Source: Rossellomorea marisflavi (GTDB lineage: Bacteria; Bacillota; Bacilli; Bacillales; Bacillaceae_B). Taken from it: a stretch of DNA of 64,000 nucleotides. Of the stretch, positions 18,796 through 26,640 are shown one piece after another; position 1 is the first letter of the stretch; each line of letters begins with the position of its first letter. The notes under the pieces are model-generated. The model searched no databases. It was given only the letters and a program-made list of their open reading frames with translations, and was not told the origin of the DNA. The stretch lies in NCBI GenBank assembly GCA_003667865.1, contig CP033051.1, forward strand, positions 3,784,001-3,848,000, given 5' to 3'. The position numbers were made by a program, and so were the translations under genes.

Positions 18796-19926
18796 TTATT
18801 CAGTTGTAGTAACTTCTTCAGCTTGCCAATAATGCTGACTAAATACATCAGCAAGCACTTCAACGGAATTAAACAATTCTACAAGGTTATTATCGACACC
18901 ACCGAACTCAAGTAGGATCGCCCGATTCGATAAGTCTTGATTGTATACTCCATTTCCTTCCGTTTTCCCCTTTAGTCCGACACCTCGACTTAGCCCAGGA
19001 TATTTTTCTTCAAGAATTTGGTTTAACTGTTTTGCAAATTCTAAATTTTGTTCATAGTTTTTATTCTCTTTTCCAACTATAAAGAAAATCCGTGCATATG
19101 ATTTTCCATTTATCGTTGTTGTCGTAAGGTCTTTTGGAAGTGAATCTCGATGAATATCAATAAAATATTTCAATCTATCGTTTTGTCCCATCGCTTGTTC
19201 TACTCTTGTTCTTGCATAAGGATATGAATCGGACCACTGCAATCCATTCTGTTTTAAACCGTTAGAGACATTTGTATTATCATGTTGAACACCAATACCT
19301 CTTTCCTCAAGCTCTGCTTTTAATTGATTTCCAACAGCAACAATGTTTACTTTTTCGTTATCACTAGAGGTTCCTCCATCAGCAAGTAGAGGCTTAAAGG
19401 CTTCCCAGCTATGTGCATGATAGATAAAAACAGATTTCTCTTTAATATCTAGTGTCGGCGCTTCACTATTGTCATCTTCTACACGATTCAATTCATCTTG
19501 ATTTATATCTTGACTAGATAATGAATCATCTTCAGGCAACGGAGATTCAATCGGAAGTGTTGTAATATCTGTTCCCTCTCCTGCAACGACAATTTCAGTA
19601 TGATAGATATCGATCCCAGGTATTTCTCTTCCAAAAAGACTTCGATTATCCTTAAAATTCACACTAGTAGTTAGTTGCAAAATTAGATTTCCTACATTCA
19701 TATGTGTAATACTTTCTTTTATTCGTAACGGTGTAATCTCTTGTGCAAAAATAAAGCGTACAGCATCCTCGTGTACTCTTGATGTCACTTCATTTATGGT
19801 ACTTGAATTAAATTGATGTTTTAGATCCGATACTGTTACAAAACTGACAATGAAATAAATAAAAACAAATAATCCGATAAACCAAGCCGCAAATCGACTT
19901 ATTATTAGAAGCCAGGTTGATTTCAC
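18796..19926 (-). CDS. spoIIP: Stage II sporulation protein P
   Basis: Cell wall amidase/endopeptidase that, with SpoIID and SpoIIM, thins septal peptidoglycan and drives engulfment. 376 residues. One N-terminal transmembrane helix (LLIISRFAAWFIGLFVFIYF), a variable linker with an acidic stretch near 135-160, and the SpoIIP catalytic domain starting at SVFIYHAHSWEAF with HAHSWE, then DIHRDS, a Zn-ligand-type motif, and AILLEFGGVDN near the end. Start is GTG at 19926 with a weak site GGTGG. Monocistronic. Bacilli may carry more than one SpoIIP-like gene, so I cannot say whether this is the main engulfment copy or a paralogue. Confidence 0.93.
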   Translation of the reverse strand: MKSTWLLIISRFAAWFIGLFVFIYFIVSFVTVSDLKHQFNSSTINEVTSRVHEDAVRFIFAQEITPLRIKESITHMNVGNLILQLTTSVNFKDNRSLFGREIPGIDIYHTEIVVAGEGTDITTLPIESPLPEDDSLSSQDINQDELNRVEDDNSEAPTLDIKEKSVFIYHAHSWEAFKPLLADGGTSSDNEKVNIVAVGNQLKAELEERGIGVQHDNTNVSNGLKQNGLQWSDSYPYARTRVEQAMGQNDRLKYFIDIHRDSLPKDLTTTTINGKSYARIFFIVGKENKNYEQNLEFAKQLNQILEEKYPGLSRGVGLKGKTEGNGVYNQDLSNRAILLEFGGVDNNLVELFNSVEVLADVFSQHYWQAEEVTTTE

Positions 19927-20060
19927 TATGCCACCATTCCCTATTGCGTAATGGTTAACTATATGCTTGGTTTAGTAAAAATATTAAAGGTTATAGGTGT
20001 TGCTGATTTTTACAATGTTACTAACACTTATTAATGCTAATCTGAAACGATCACGGATTA

Positions 20061-20951
20061 TTATGCTTGTGAAGTAATTGGATGTTTGAAATCGTCCGAT
20101 AGGAATGCTTCACTTTCAAATTTCACAAATAAGATTTCTGAACCACTAAAGTTAGTTTGTGTATAGTAATTTATTTCCTCTTTATTCGGTGTAAAATGCA
20201 AGACAATCTTTTTTGTAGATGCGGGAGCAATGCTTAATAAGAAACTTGTCAGATTCATTTCACCTTGTGTTATAACGTCATAAACATGAAGGTGATGTTG
20301 TTCATCTAGTTGATACAAGACAATGATATTTTCATTTTCAAAGTAATAGATATTATTTGGAAAGGCATTCATGCAATAAAAAAGTAACAACTCCTCCGTA
20401 TGTAATGTACTAAAACTCAAGGATAACGGCTTTCTATTCTGTGCAAATTCATAGATAAATTGTAAATCAACAACATTTCTTCCATCTAATTTTTTTATTG
20501 AGGAATGATGTGAGTTAGAGGTGTGATTTATATCAAGAGTAAACTGCACTTCACTTGTCCTTTCAAATCCAAATTTAGGATAGAAGTCTAGTACTGTAGC
20601 ATTTGCAAATAAGTACATCAAATCATATTTCCCTTTATACTCTTCCAATACTTCTAATAAGAGTTTTCTAGAAAGTCCGAGGTTTCTGTAGTCTGGGTGT
20701 GTCATAACCGTACCTATTTGAAGTGCCTTTTTTTCCTCTCCATTTACGAGTAAATCAATTACATTAACAGACACATTACTAATAACCTTTCCTTCGTTTA
20801 TAAAAGAATAGGGAATGTATTTATTGGTCCAGTACCCGTTTTCAAACCAACTATCAAATGAAATACCAAAAACTTGATTCGCTAACCCATTAAAGCTATC
20901 TCTTAACTCTCCAACTTTTTGATATCCTTTCTTCATTTCCAAATGATTCAT
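20061..20951 (-). CDS. GNAT family N-acetyltransferase
   Basis: 296 residues. The GNAT core occupies about residues 5-145, with the acetyl-CoA loop in TVMTHPDYRNLGLSRKLLLEVL (Q/R-x-x-G-x-A replaced by RNLGLS) and LFANATVLDFYPKFGFERTSEV, the typical beta-bulge end of the fold. The C-terminal half (after about 160) is a second, less conserved domain of unknown use. Substrate unknown. Site GAGGGAGAATGTAA before ATG. Stands alone between spoIIP and the MscS gene. Confidence 0.85.
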   Translation of the reverse strand: MNHLEMKKGYQKVGELRDSFNGLANQVFGISFDSWFENGYWTNKYIPYSFINEGKVISNVSVNVIDLLVNGEEKKALQIGTVMTHPDYRNLGLSRKLLLEVLEEYKGKYDLMYLFANATVLDFYPKFGFERTSEVQFTLDINHTSNSHHSSIKKLDGRNVVDLQFIYEFAQNRKPLSLSFSTLHTEELLLFYCMNAFPNNIYYFENENIIVLYQLDEQHHLHVYDVITQGEMNLTSFLLSIAPASTKKIVLHFTPNKEEINYYTQTNFSGSEILFVKFESEAFLSDDFKHPITSQA

Positions 20952-21054
20952 TTACATTCTCCCTCTCTTTTCTTGCATCATCTTGGGTGTAACTTTTTTA
21001 CAAGATCTCTAAATTGGGTTACTTCATTTAAAGTTACATTATATCAATAAAAAA

Positions 21055-21075
21055 ACAGACCATTTAGAGGTCCGT
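21055..21075 (-). repeat. GGGACGGACC repeat forming the mscS gene end and terminator
   Basis: On the minus strand the repeat AAAGGGACGGACCTCTAA supplies the last codons (Lys-Gly-Thr-Asp-Leu) and stop of the channel gene; ACGGACC then pairs with GGTCTGT after a seven-base loop and is followed by T residues, giving a terminator. Confidence 0.7.
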
Positions 21076-22128
21076 CCCTTTATTAAAGGTTCTAATATGA
21101 AGATCGCGTTGTGGAAACGGGATTTCAATGTTGTTTTCTGATAGTATTCTGTTGATTCTAAAGTTGAGGTTGCTTTTTATGATGATAAATTGGTTTGGGT
21201 CTGAGATCCATACGAATAATTCAAAATCTAATGAAGACTCTCCAAACCCCACAAAGTTTACAAATGGTTCAGGTGTTGCAAGTACTGTTGATGATGCACC
21301 TCTCTCTTCCTTCGCAACATCTAATAACAACTCGCGTACTTTTTCTACATCTGTTCCATACGCAACACCAATGGGGATCACGAGCCGTAAGCGAGGATCA
21401 CTAAAGGAACGGTTTACCACTTTTTCTTCTAAAAAGTAGGAATTTGGAACGATAATATGTTCATTATCAAGGGTTTTAATGATTGTTGCTCTCATATTGA
21501 TCTTCTCAACATCACCAATGATTTCATCAATAATGACTCGGTCTCCTACCTTTATCGGTCTCTCAAACAATAGGATAATTCCCGAGATGAAATTCGAAGC
21601 AATGTTTTGAAGCCCAAAACCAATCCCTACACTGATAATACCAGCAAATACAGTTAATGCACTTAGGTCTATTCCAACCGTTGTTAAGCTTATTATAAAT
21701 GCAAGAACCATAATACAATAGTGGATAATCCGGTCAAAAGTAAATCGTAAGCCCTTGTCAAGATTATATCGATTATAAATTCCTGGTAACAATACACTTG
21801 TTGCCACTTTTGATAATCGACTCGCAAGAGAGATAATGAGAATGGCGATTATAATCAGCATGACTGTAACTTTCACATTTCCAATATTGAATAAGCTTGC
21901 AAACATCCATTTTGCATCTGAAAAATAGACAAGTAAAAAAACAAAAATTCCGTAGAAGGTAAACCAATTCACCATACTCTTTGTAGCGCCATAATACTTA
22001 GGCAGCTTTTTAGCACTCCATAAAAGGATGATACGAACGCACAGAATTCCCACTATAACTCCAGCTGAAATTAGTAGGTCAGTATAATCAATTTTCTCAA
22101 TCCAGTCTGTATATGTATGTAAATTCAT
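21064..22128 (-). CDS. Small-conductance mechanosensitive channel (MscS family)
   Basis: Turgor-gated channel protecting against osmotic downshift. 354 residues: about five transmembrane helices, the last being the glycine/alanine-patterned pore helix (LTVFAGIISVGIGFGLQNIASNFISG), then the soluble beta domain (FERPIKVGDRVIIDEIIGDVEKINMRATII, VPNSYFLEEKVVN) and the alpha/beta end with FPQRDLHIR. The closing residues KGTDL are encoded by a dispersed repeat and are not part of the family pattern, so the C-terminus was probably remodelled by repeat insertion. Site GGGGGCAGGGA before ATG. Confidence 0.93.
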   Translation of the reverse strand: MNLHTYTDWIEKIDYTDLLISAGVIVGILCVRIILLWSAKKLPKYYGATKSMVNWFTFYGIFVFLLVYFSDAKWMFASLFNIGNVKVTVMLIIIAILIISLASRLSKVATSVLLPGIYNRYNLDKGLRFTFDRIIHYCIMVLAFIISLTTVGIDLSALTVFAGIISVGIGFGLQNIASNFISGIILLFERPIKVGDRVIIDEIIGDVEKINMRATIIKTLDNEHIIVPNSYFLEEKVVNRSFSDPRLRLVIPIGVAYGTDVEKVRELLLDVAKEERGASSTVLATPEPFVNFVGFGESSLDFELFVWISDPNQFIIIKSNLNFRINRILSENNIEIPFPQRDLHIRTFNKGTDL

Positions 22129-22240
22129 TCCCTGCCCCCTTAAGAAACGTTGGGGCTAATTATACGGGAATTCTTCTTGTTTGAAAAATCCTATTATGCA
22201 ATACAAAAGGCTCACCCCAATTTTAGAGCAAGCCTCCGCA

Positions 22241-22513
22241 TTATCTTTTCTTAAAAATTTTATCTGACGCACCTTTAAATACATTGGATGTCGTATCAAC
22301 CGTTTTTCCAATTGCTTTATTACTAGTATTTGATACACCTTTTACTAAATCCGTAGATGCATCAGTTACTTTTCCAACAATCCCGCCTTCACCACTCACC
22401 GTTTTAACGATTTTGTTTGCAGTGTCAGCTGTCGTATTTACAATATCACTCGCTGACTTAGAGGTATCCTTTAGTAAATCTTGCGGTGTATATGACTTCT
22501 TTTTCTCAGTCAT
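22241..22513 (-). CDS. Small LEA-like repetitive hydrophilic protein
   Basis: About 90 residues from ATG 22513, which follows AAGGAGGGATGTAAC; the longer frame lacks a ribosome site. Composition is Ser/Thr/Lys/Val/Asp rich, no Cys, no aromatic residues except one Tyr and a few Phe near the end. Repeating short units such as DIVNTTADTANKIVKTV, DASTDLVKGVSNTSNK and TVDTTSNVFKG suggest an amphipathic helix with an 11-residue-like period, as in LEA or apolipoprotein-type stress proteins. Family not recognised. A weak hairpin downstream (22206-22237) may end the transcript. Confidence 0.7.
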   Translation of the reverse strand: MTEKKKSYTPQDLLKDTSKSASDIVNTTADTANKIVKTVSGEGGIVGKVTDASTDLVKGVSNTSNKAIGKTVDTTSNVFKGASDKIFKKR

Positions 22514-22694
22514 GTTACATCCCTCCTTCATTGAACTAATACTATAGCTATGTTCACTTGTAGTGGTATATTCAAAATAAATAAGAAAAGTAGACAAATT
22601 TGGACAACCTTTCCTACATTTTCATCATGTTTTTTCCATTCTTGAAACATACTAAAGAAAGGACACAAAGTCTTACAATAGGTAGGAGGATTAT

Positions 22695-23117
22695 ATGGGA
22701 GACGCAGTTCGTGAGTTAAATAAATTTCTAAAAGGGATTTATATGGGCATCCATTCGTATGAAAATCTTATACAAAATGAACAAAACCCAAATATTAAAC
22801 AAGAACTTCAAAGAATGCAGCAGGATCATAAAAATAATGCAGCAAAAGTTGCTGAAAGAATTCAAAATCTCGGTGGCACACCTGTAACAGATGAAGGGAT
22901 TATTGGCTCAGCACAGAATTTCATCAGTGGATTAACGACTCCTACTGAAACAGATTCCATTTTAAGAGATGCGTTAAAAGGTGAAGAGTACTATGCTATG
23001 GAAGTTTCGCGGAAGGAAATTGTAGGAGACATTGACGAGGAGAGCAAACAATTAATTGATGATATTTTAGAAAAAGAGAAAGAGCATGTTAACACACTAA
23101 GAGCTTATTTAGGGTAA
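22695..23117 (+). CDS. DUF2383 ferritin-like protein
   Basis: 140-residue, four-helix protein of the DUF2383/ferritin-like type: YMGIHSYENLIQNEQNPNIKQEL, then QQDHKNNAAKVAERIQNLGGTP, then DALKGEEYYAMEVSRKEI and a last helix with EKEKEHVNTLRAYL. Glu/His residues spaced on helices (ExxxN, QQDH, GEEYY, EKEHV) could bind a di-metal site, but this is inference. Family members are often stress- or sporulation-associated. Excellent site TAGGAGGATTAT before ATG; ended by the hairpin at 23122. Confidence 0.85.
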   Translation: MGDAVRELNKFLKGIYMGIHSYENLIQNEQNPNIKQELQRMQQDHKNNAAKVAERIQNLGGTPVTDEGIIGSAQNFISGLTTPTETDSILRDALKGEEYYAMEVSRKEIVGDIDEESKQLIDDILEKEKEHVNTLRAYLG

Positions 23118-23121
23118 GAGT

Positions 23122-23160
23122 ACGACCTGAAACAGACCTATGTTCACCGTTTCAGGTCGT
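23122..23160. terminator. Terminator, DUF2383 / peptidase E
   Basis: Perfect 12-base stem ACGACCTGAAAC/GTTTCAGGTCGT between two convergent genes, with T-rich sequence after it on the plus strand. Confidence 0.85.
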
Positions 23161-23170
23161 TATTTATTGT

Positions 23171-23869
23171 TTATTCTTCTAAAAACTCCACATCAAGAGC
23201 AGTTTCGTTAATTTCTCCATTCTCTAACTGTACATAGTAAGCTTTTGCCGCTGGTCGTGACGTTACAATCTTGTAGAGGTCCGTCCCTCTAAAATGTAGT
23301 GCTGCTCCATCGTCGACTGCATATCCAGGAAGTAGTTTTTCTGTTTGTATTAGATGTTGATAGCTAGGGCGTCTATTCACTTCCCCGTCATAGTGTGGTG
23401 AATGACTTCCTTTTAGAAGTCCTAAAGCATCCATCGGGTAAAGCTCATCACCATATGAATCTGTTACACCTTGCTCAAACCAACAGATTGATCCCGCACT
23501 TAAACCTGCAAGAACGATTCCTTTTTCCCATGCTTTATGTAGGACCTTGTCTATTCCCCATTCCTTCCAAAGAACGAGCATGTTAACAGTATTTCCACCA
23601 CCAACATAAATGATATCCTGACTCAATAAGAAGGTTTCTATTTCCAAGGTCGATGGCTTAAAAACAGAAAAATGTGAAGGCTCACAGGTCTCTTTATTAA
23701 AAAATTCATAAAAACGATCAATGTACCCTTGTGCATCGCCACTTGCTGTTGGGAAGAAGCAAATTTTTGGTCGTGGATTGTCTACTAAACTTAAAATATA
23801 TCGATCTAAACGAGGGTTTTCAGGCTCCATTGAGAAACCTCCCCCACCCATTGCCACGATCTGTCTCAT
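23171..23869 (-). CDS. Peptidase E (family S51) dipeptidase-like
   Basis: About 232 residues. Cytosolic aspartyl dipeptidase-type serine hydrolase related to B. subtilis YgaJ. Nucleophile Ser in GLSAGSICWF within the class I glutamine amidotransferase-like fold; also MGGGGFS, PKICFFPTASGD, DIIYVGGGNTVNML and the His in SHSPHYDGE. Start is the ATG at 23869 (MRQIVAMGGGG) behind TAGGAGGAATAAG; the extension to 23923 overlaps the promoter, an extended -10 TGTTATAAT at 23897-23902. The codons for FRGTDLY coincide with a GGGACGGACC repeat. Confidence 0.9.
   Translation of the reverse strand: MRQIVAMGGGGFSMEPENPRLDRYILSLVDNPRPKICFFPTASGDAQGYIDRFYEFFNKETCEPSHFSVFKPSTLEIETFLLSQDIIYVGGGNTVNMLVLWKEWGIDKVLHKAWEKGIVLAGLSAGSICWFEQGVTDSYGDELYPMDALGLLKGSHSPHYDGEVNRRPSYQHLIQTEKLLPGYAVDDGAALHFRGTDLYKIVTSRPAAKAYYVQLENGEINETALDVEFLEE
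23275..23290 (-). repeat. GGGACGGACC repeat inside the peptidase E gene
   Basis: AGAGGGACGGACCTCT, read as Arg-Gly-Thr-Asp-Leu in the coding frame. It shares 14 bases with the copy at the mscS end, more than expected by chance for a coding stretch, and is a candidate for in-frame insertion. Confidence 0.5.
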
Positions 23870-24182
23870 CTTATTCCTCCTAATACATTTTTTAACATTA
23901 TAACATGTACGATTTCTCAACATAGCATGGTGACTAAGAGTAAATTCAAACAGTACTAGTAAAACTTTTACTTTCCTATAGAAATTGCTCTCAGCAGGTG
24001 CACTCCTAGAATTCTATAGTCTAAACGACACATTAAGATAAGGAATATCAACATTGTTCTTTAGAAAACACTGGTATCTATAAAATGGTTCCAAGATATT
24101 CGTTCTAATCTATGTGAAGATAGTATTTTGTCAGTAAATAATGCATATTTTGTATTTTTCTGTTTTATTATTAGAAGTTTTG

Positions 24183-24210
24183 TTGAACCTCTTTTATTCG
24201 GACATAAAAT
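24183..24210 (+). promoter_or_regulatory. Putative sigma-A promoter of the 48-aa gene
   Basis: TTGAAC, 16 bases, TAAAAT, 33 bases before the start codon. The remaining bases of the 373-base gap (23870-24242) contain only the peptidase E promoter and a weak inverted repeat near 23976-24018. Confidence 0.5.
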
Positions 24211-24242
24211 CGTTAATAATTCTAACAAGAGGTGATGAAAGG

Positions 24243-24389
24243 ATGGAAAACAAAACAACGCAGAGCTATCTTAAAGAGATTGGTAAGCTAATTAAAGACT
24301 TTGAAAATTGCAAAGATGCCGCAATTAAAGAGCAAATTAAACAGAATATCATCTTGAAAAGTAATTCTTCCCAAGCACAAAGTCATTAA
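24243..24389 (+). CDS. Small charged helical protein, 48 aa
   Basis: Starts at ATG 24243 behind AAGAGGTGATGAAAGG. Product MENKTTQSYLKEIGKLIKD... is a single predicted amphipathic helix with alternating Lys/Glu/Ile and a polar Ser/Gln tail, no membrane segment. Family not recognised. It has its own promoter and terminator, which supports expression. The open frame extends upstream to 24141 but without a ribosome site. Confidence 0.65.
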   Translation: MENKTTQSYLKEIGKLIKDFENCKDAAIKEQIKQNIILKSNSSQAQSH

Positions 24390-24401
24390 ATAATAAAAGG
24401 A

Positions 24402-24432
24402 ACTGACTCAATAGACAGGTCTTCGAGTCAGT
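24402..24432. terminator. Terminator between the 48-aa gene and gerC
   Basis: Eight-base stem ACTGACTC/GAGTCAGT, extendable by G-C pairs, with A/T on both sides; placed between convergent genes. Confidence 0.65.
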
Positions 24433-24457
24433 CCCATAATAAATTTATTCTACATTG

Positions 24458-25558
24458 TCACCCTTCGATCGTACCTGTACCCATTACATCCAAGTTTACA
24501 GTAATGTCAAACTCTAATTCTGGATAGATTTTTTTCCATTTTTCAATTTTTTCTTCCTCGTCTCCTGTATTAAGTGCTCGATAGTGAAGTCCAAATCCCA
24601 TAGGATCCACTTTTTCCTTCTGTAATTTCACTAAAAGTGTTTTTAATTCATTCTTTAAGTGTTCACTTCCTATTTTTTCGCGTTCTTCCTTTGAGAGGTT
24701 CTGATGACTCTCTTCAAGAATTCCACGTACCGTCATCGTTAGTTGGATTTTCTTTGGGTCCTTATTTAGATCAAAATCATAATTTACATTAATTACTTCA
24801 ACTGAAACAATATCTTTTTCTCCATCCTTTTTAATTTCTACAAAAGATTTCCGCTGCTCCTGTAGCATGTTAAATATCATTGTTTGATTTCTCGAGAGCG
24901 AAACCAACTCTCCTTCATTCTTATCTAAAACAGAAATCGTATTGATTTCAAACCTTTGTTCCTTTTCTTTTGCCTCAATCATTGGGATATATGCACTAAC
25001 ACCCTCACTTTCTAAATCACGCTTAAGCTCAAACAGATATTTCGAATGGGTATAGATACTCTCACTTCCTATCTCACCAAAGGAAAGAAACAAAGTATTT
25101 GACGGAAGCCTTTCTGCTTTAGGTTTAATATTTAGAACGTCTTTTGCATTTGGTTTACCTATTCCAACCCATGCAATTTTTTGAACATCTCTTCTGCGTA
25201 GAAAAAAATCAATGTAGTCAATAAATTTTTCTTTATTCGTTGCAAACTCTTCACCAAAAACAATTAACTTTGCATGAGCAAAATCAAGTTCTTTGTCAAC
25301 ATCACTCTTAATCAGCCTGACAGCTTCAGCGATCGTATCTGCTTCCTCAGTCACAATAAGAAAATCTGATTCTCCATCCTTCGAGCCTTGAGGAATAGCG
25401 AATTTAAGACTGAGCTCTACCTTGTTTTCGTCCTCTTTCCCTTCATCAATTCCAATTGAAACAACAAAAAATCGTTTATCAATATCCTTATAGGCGCATC
25501 CTGACAGTATTACACTTAAACAAAGAGTTACAGTAAGAATTAGAAACCCCTTTTTCAC
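24458..25558 (-). CDS. Germinant receptor C subunit, Ger(x)C lipoprotein
   Basis: Third subunit of a GerA-type nutrient receptor in the inner spore membrane. The start is GTG at 25558, overlapping the gerB stop by four bases (GTGA); from it the protein begins directly with a lipoprotein signal peptide, KKGFLILTVTLCLSVILSGC, and lipidated Cys about residue 21. The frame opens at 25642 but the extension would bury the signal. Three-domain Ger(x)C pattern seen: KDIDKRFFVVSIGIDEG at the N-terminus and FGLHYRALN-TGDEEEKIEKWKKIYPE near the C-terminus. About 366 residues, normal. Ended by the hairpin at 24402. Confidence 0.93.
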   Translation of the reverse strand: MKKGFLILTVTLCLSVILSGCAYKDIDKRFFVVSIGIDEGKEDENKVELSLKFAIPQGSKDGESDFLIVTEEADTIAEAVRLIKSDVDKELDFAHAKLIVFGEEFATNKEKFIDYIDFFLRRRDVQKIAWVGIGKPNAKDVLNIKPKAERLPSNTLFLSFGEIGSESIYTHSKYLFELKRDLESEGVSAYIPMIEAKEKEQRFEINTISVLDKNEGELVSLSRNQTMIFNMLQEQRKSFVEIKKDGEKDIVSVEVINVNYDFDLNKDPKKIQLTMTVRGILEESHQNLSKEEREKIGSEHLKNELKTLLVKLQKEKVDPMGFGLHYRALNTGDEEEKIEKWKKIYPELEFDITVNLDVMGTGTIEG

Positions 25559-26640
25559 GCTGCTTTTTTCTTTTGTTTTGAAACCATCCATAGAATCACC
25601 AAGACCCCTATTAAATTTGCTGGAACTAGTGTCATGATCCACATTTCACCTAGCATAAATATATTCTCTTCATTTAAGTACCGATTTCCGAAAATGGTTA
25701 CTATGATAAAAAGGATTGTCAGAACTTGATCTCTTTTTAACTTAAAAAGTTTTTTCTTCATTATTGGTTTTACAAGGTTAATGCTAACATGCCAATGAAC
25801 GGTAATACTTAGTGTAGAAAAAGCGATATAAAGTAGTACAAAAATATATATGACACGTTCAATAAAAGCAAACTCAATTCGCAATGAATCTGATGTTGTA
25901 ATCCAGGGATATAGTAGTTGATCCACCCAATCAATTCCTTGAAGACCAATTGGAACAATTGCAGTAGTAATTAAACTCCCTACCCCAAATGTGCCAATTA
26001 AAAGCAGGTCCCTTTTACGCACCTTGGTGTTAATATTTTTGTTAAACACAACAATATTGGAAAAACCTAAATAGGCATAGAATGCAGCAGAGATTGCTGT
26101 CACACTTGGCATATCATTATAATGTGTTGCGACGATTCTTATAGAATCCCAGCTAATCGATTGATTCGTGTAAGCCTTAATTAAAATGATAATGATTAGA
26201 GGTACACACATTAGCATGATAAACTCAACTGCATATAGCAGTCTCATTGACTTTAATAATGCTCCAAAAACAACAAGGATTAAATAAAAGAACAAGACAT
26301 AAATTGTATCAGTATCTGGTGAAATAAATCGTGCCGTAATCTTAACAAAAACAAGTAACGTTAAAGATCCAGCAACAAACCACATAAAACCTAAGAACAT
26401 AAGGTATGGAGTGTAGAATGCTTTGTGAGTATAAGATCGCAAAATATCTGGTAATGATTGTTCAGGAAAATGATTCATTGCATTTGAGTATATATAAATT
26501 GTAAGGACACCAAAAACTGATGCAATTAAGATACTAGCAATCAGATTGTCATAACGCGCCTCAATTAGCATCCTTGGTACAAAAGCAATCCCATTTGTTA
26601 CGATATTTAGTCCTAACAGATAAATTAAGTACTTATTCAC
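25555..26640 (-). CDS. Germinant receptor B subunit (spore germination permease)
   Basis: 361 residues with about ten transmembrane helices, APC-superfamily GerB permease fold, the presumed nutrient-binding subunit. The N-terminus GLNIVTNGIAFVPRMLIEAR and the region ISAAFYAYLGFSNIVVFNKNI fit GerB proteins. GTG start at 26640, eight bases inside the end of gerA; ribosome site GGGAGTG. Which nutrient it senses cannot be told from sequence. Confidence 0.92.
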   Translation of the reverse strand: MNKYLIYLLGLNIVTNGIAFVPRMLIEARYDNLIASILIASVFGVLTIYIYSNAMNHFPEQSLPDILRSYTHKAFYTPYLMFLGFMWFVAGSLTLLVFVKITARFISPDTDTIYVLFFYLILVVFGALLKSMRLLYAVEFIMLMCVPLIIIILIKAYTNQSISWDSIRIVATHYNDMPSVTAISAAFYAYLGFSNIVVFNKNINTKVRKRDLLLIGTFGVGSLITTAIVPIGLQGIDWVDQLLYPWITTSDSLRIEFAFIERVIYIFVLLYIAFSTLSITVHWHVSINLVKPIMKKKLFKLKRDQVLTILFIIVTIFGNRYLNEENIFMLGEMWIMTLVPANLIGVLVILWMVSKQKKKAA

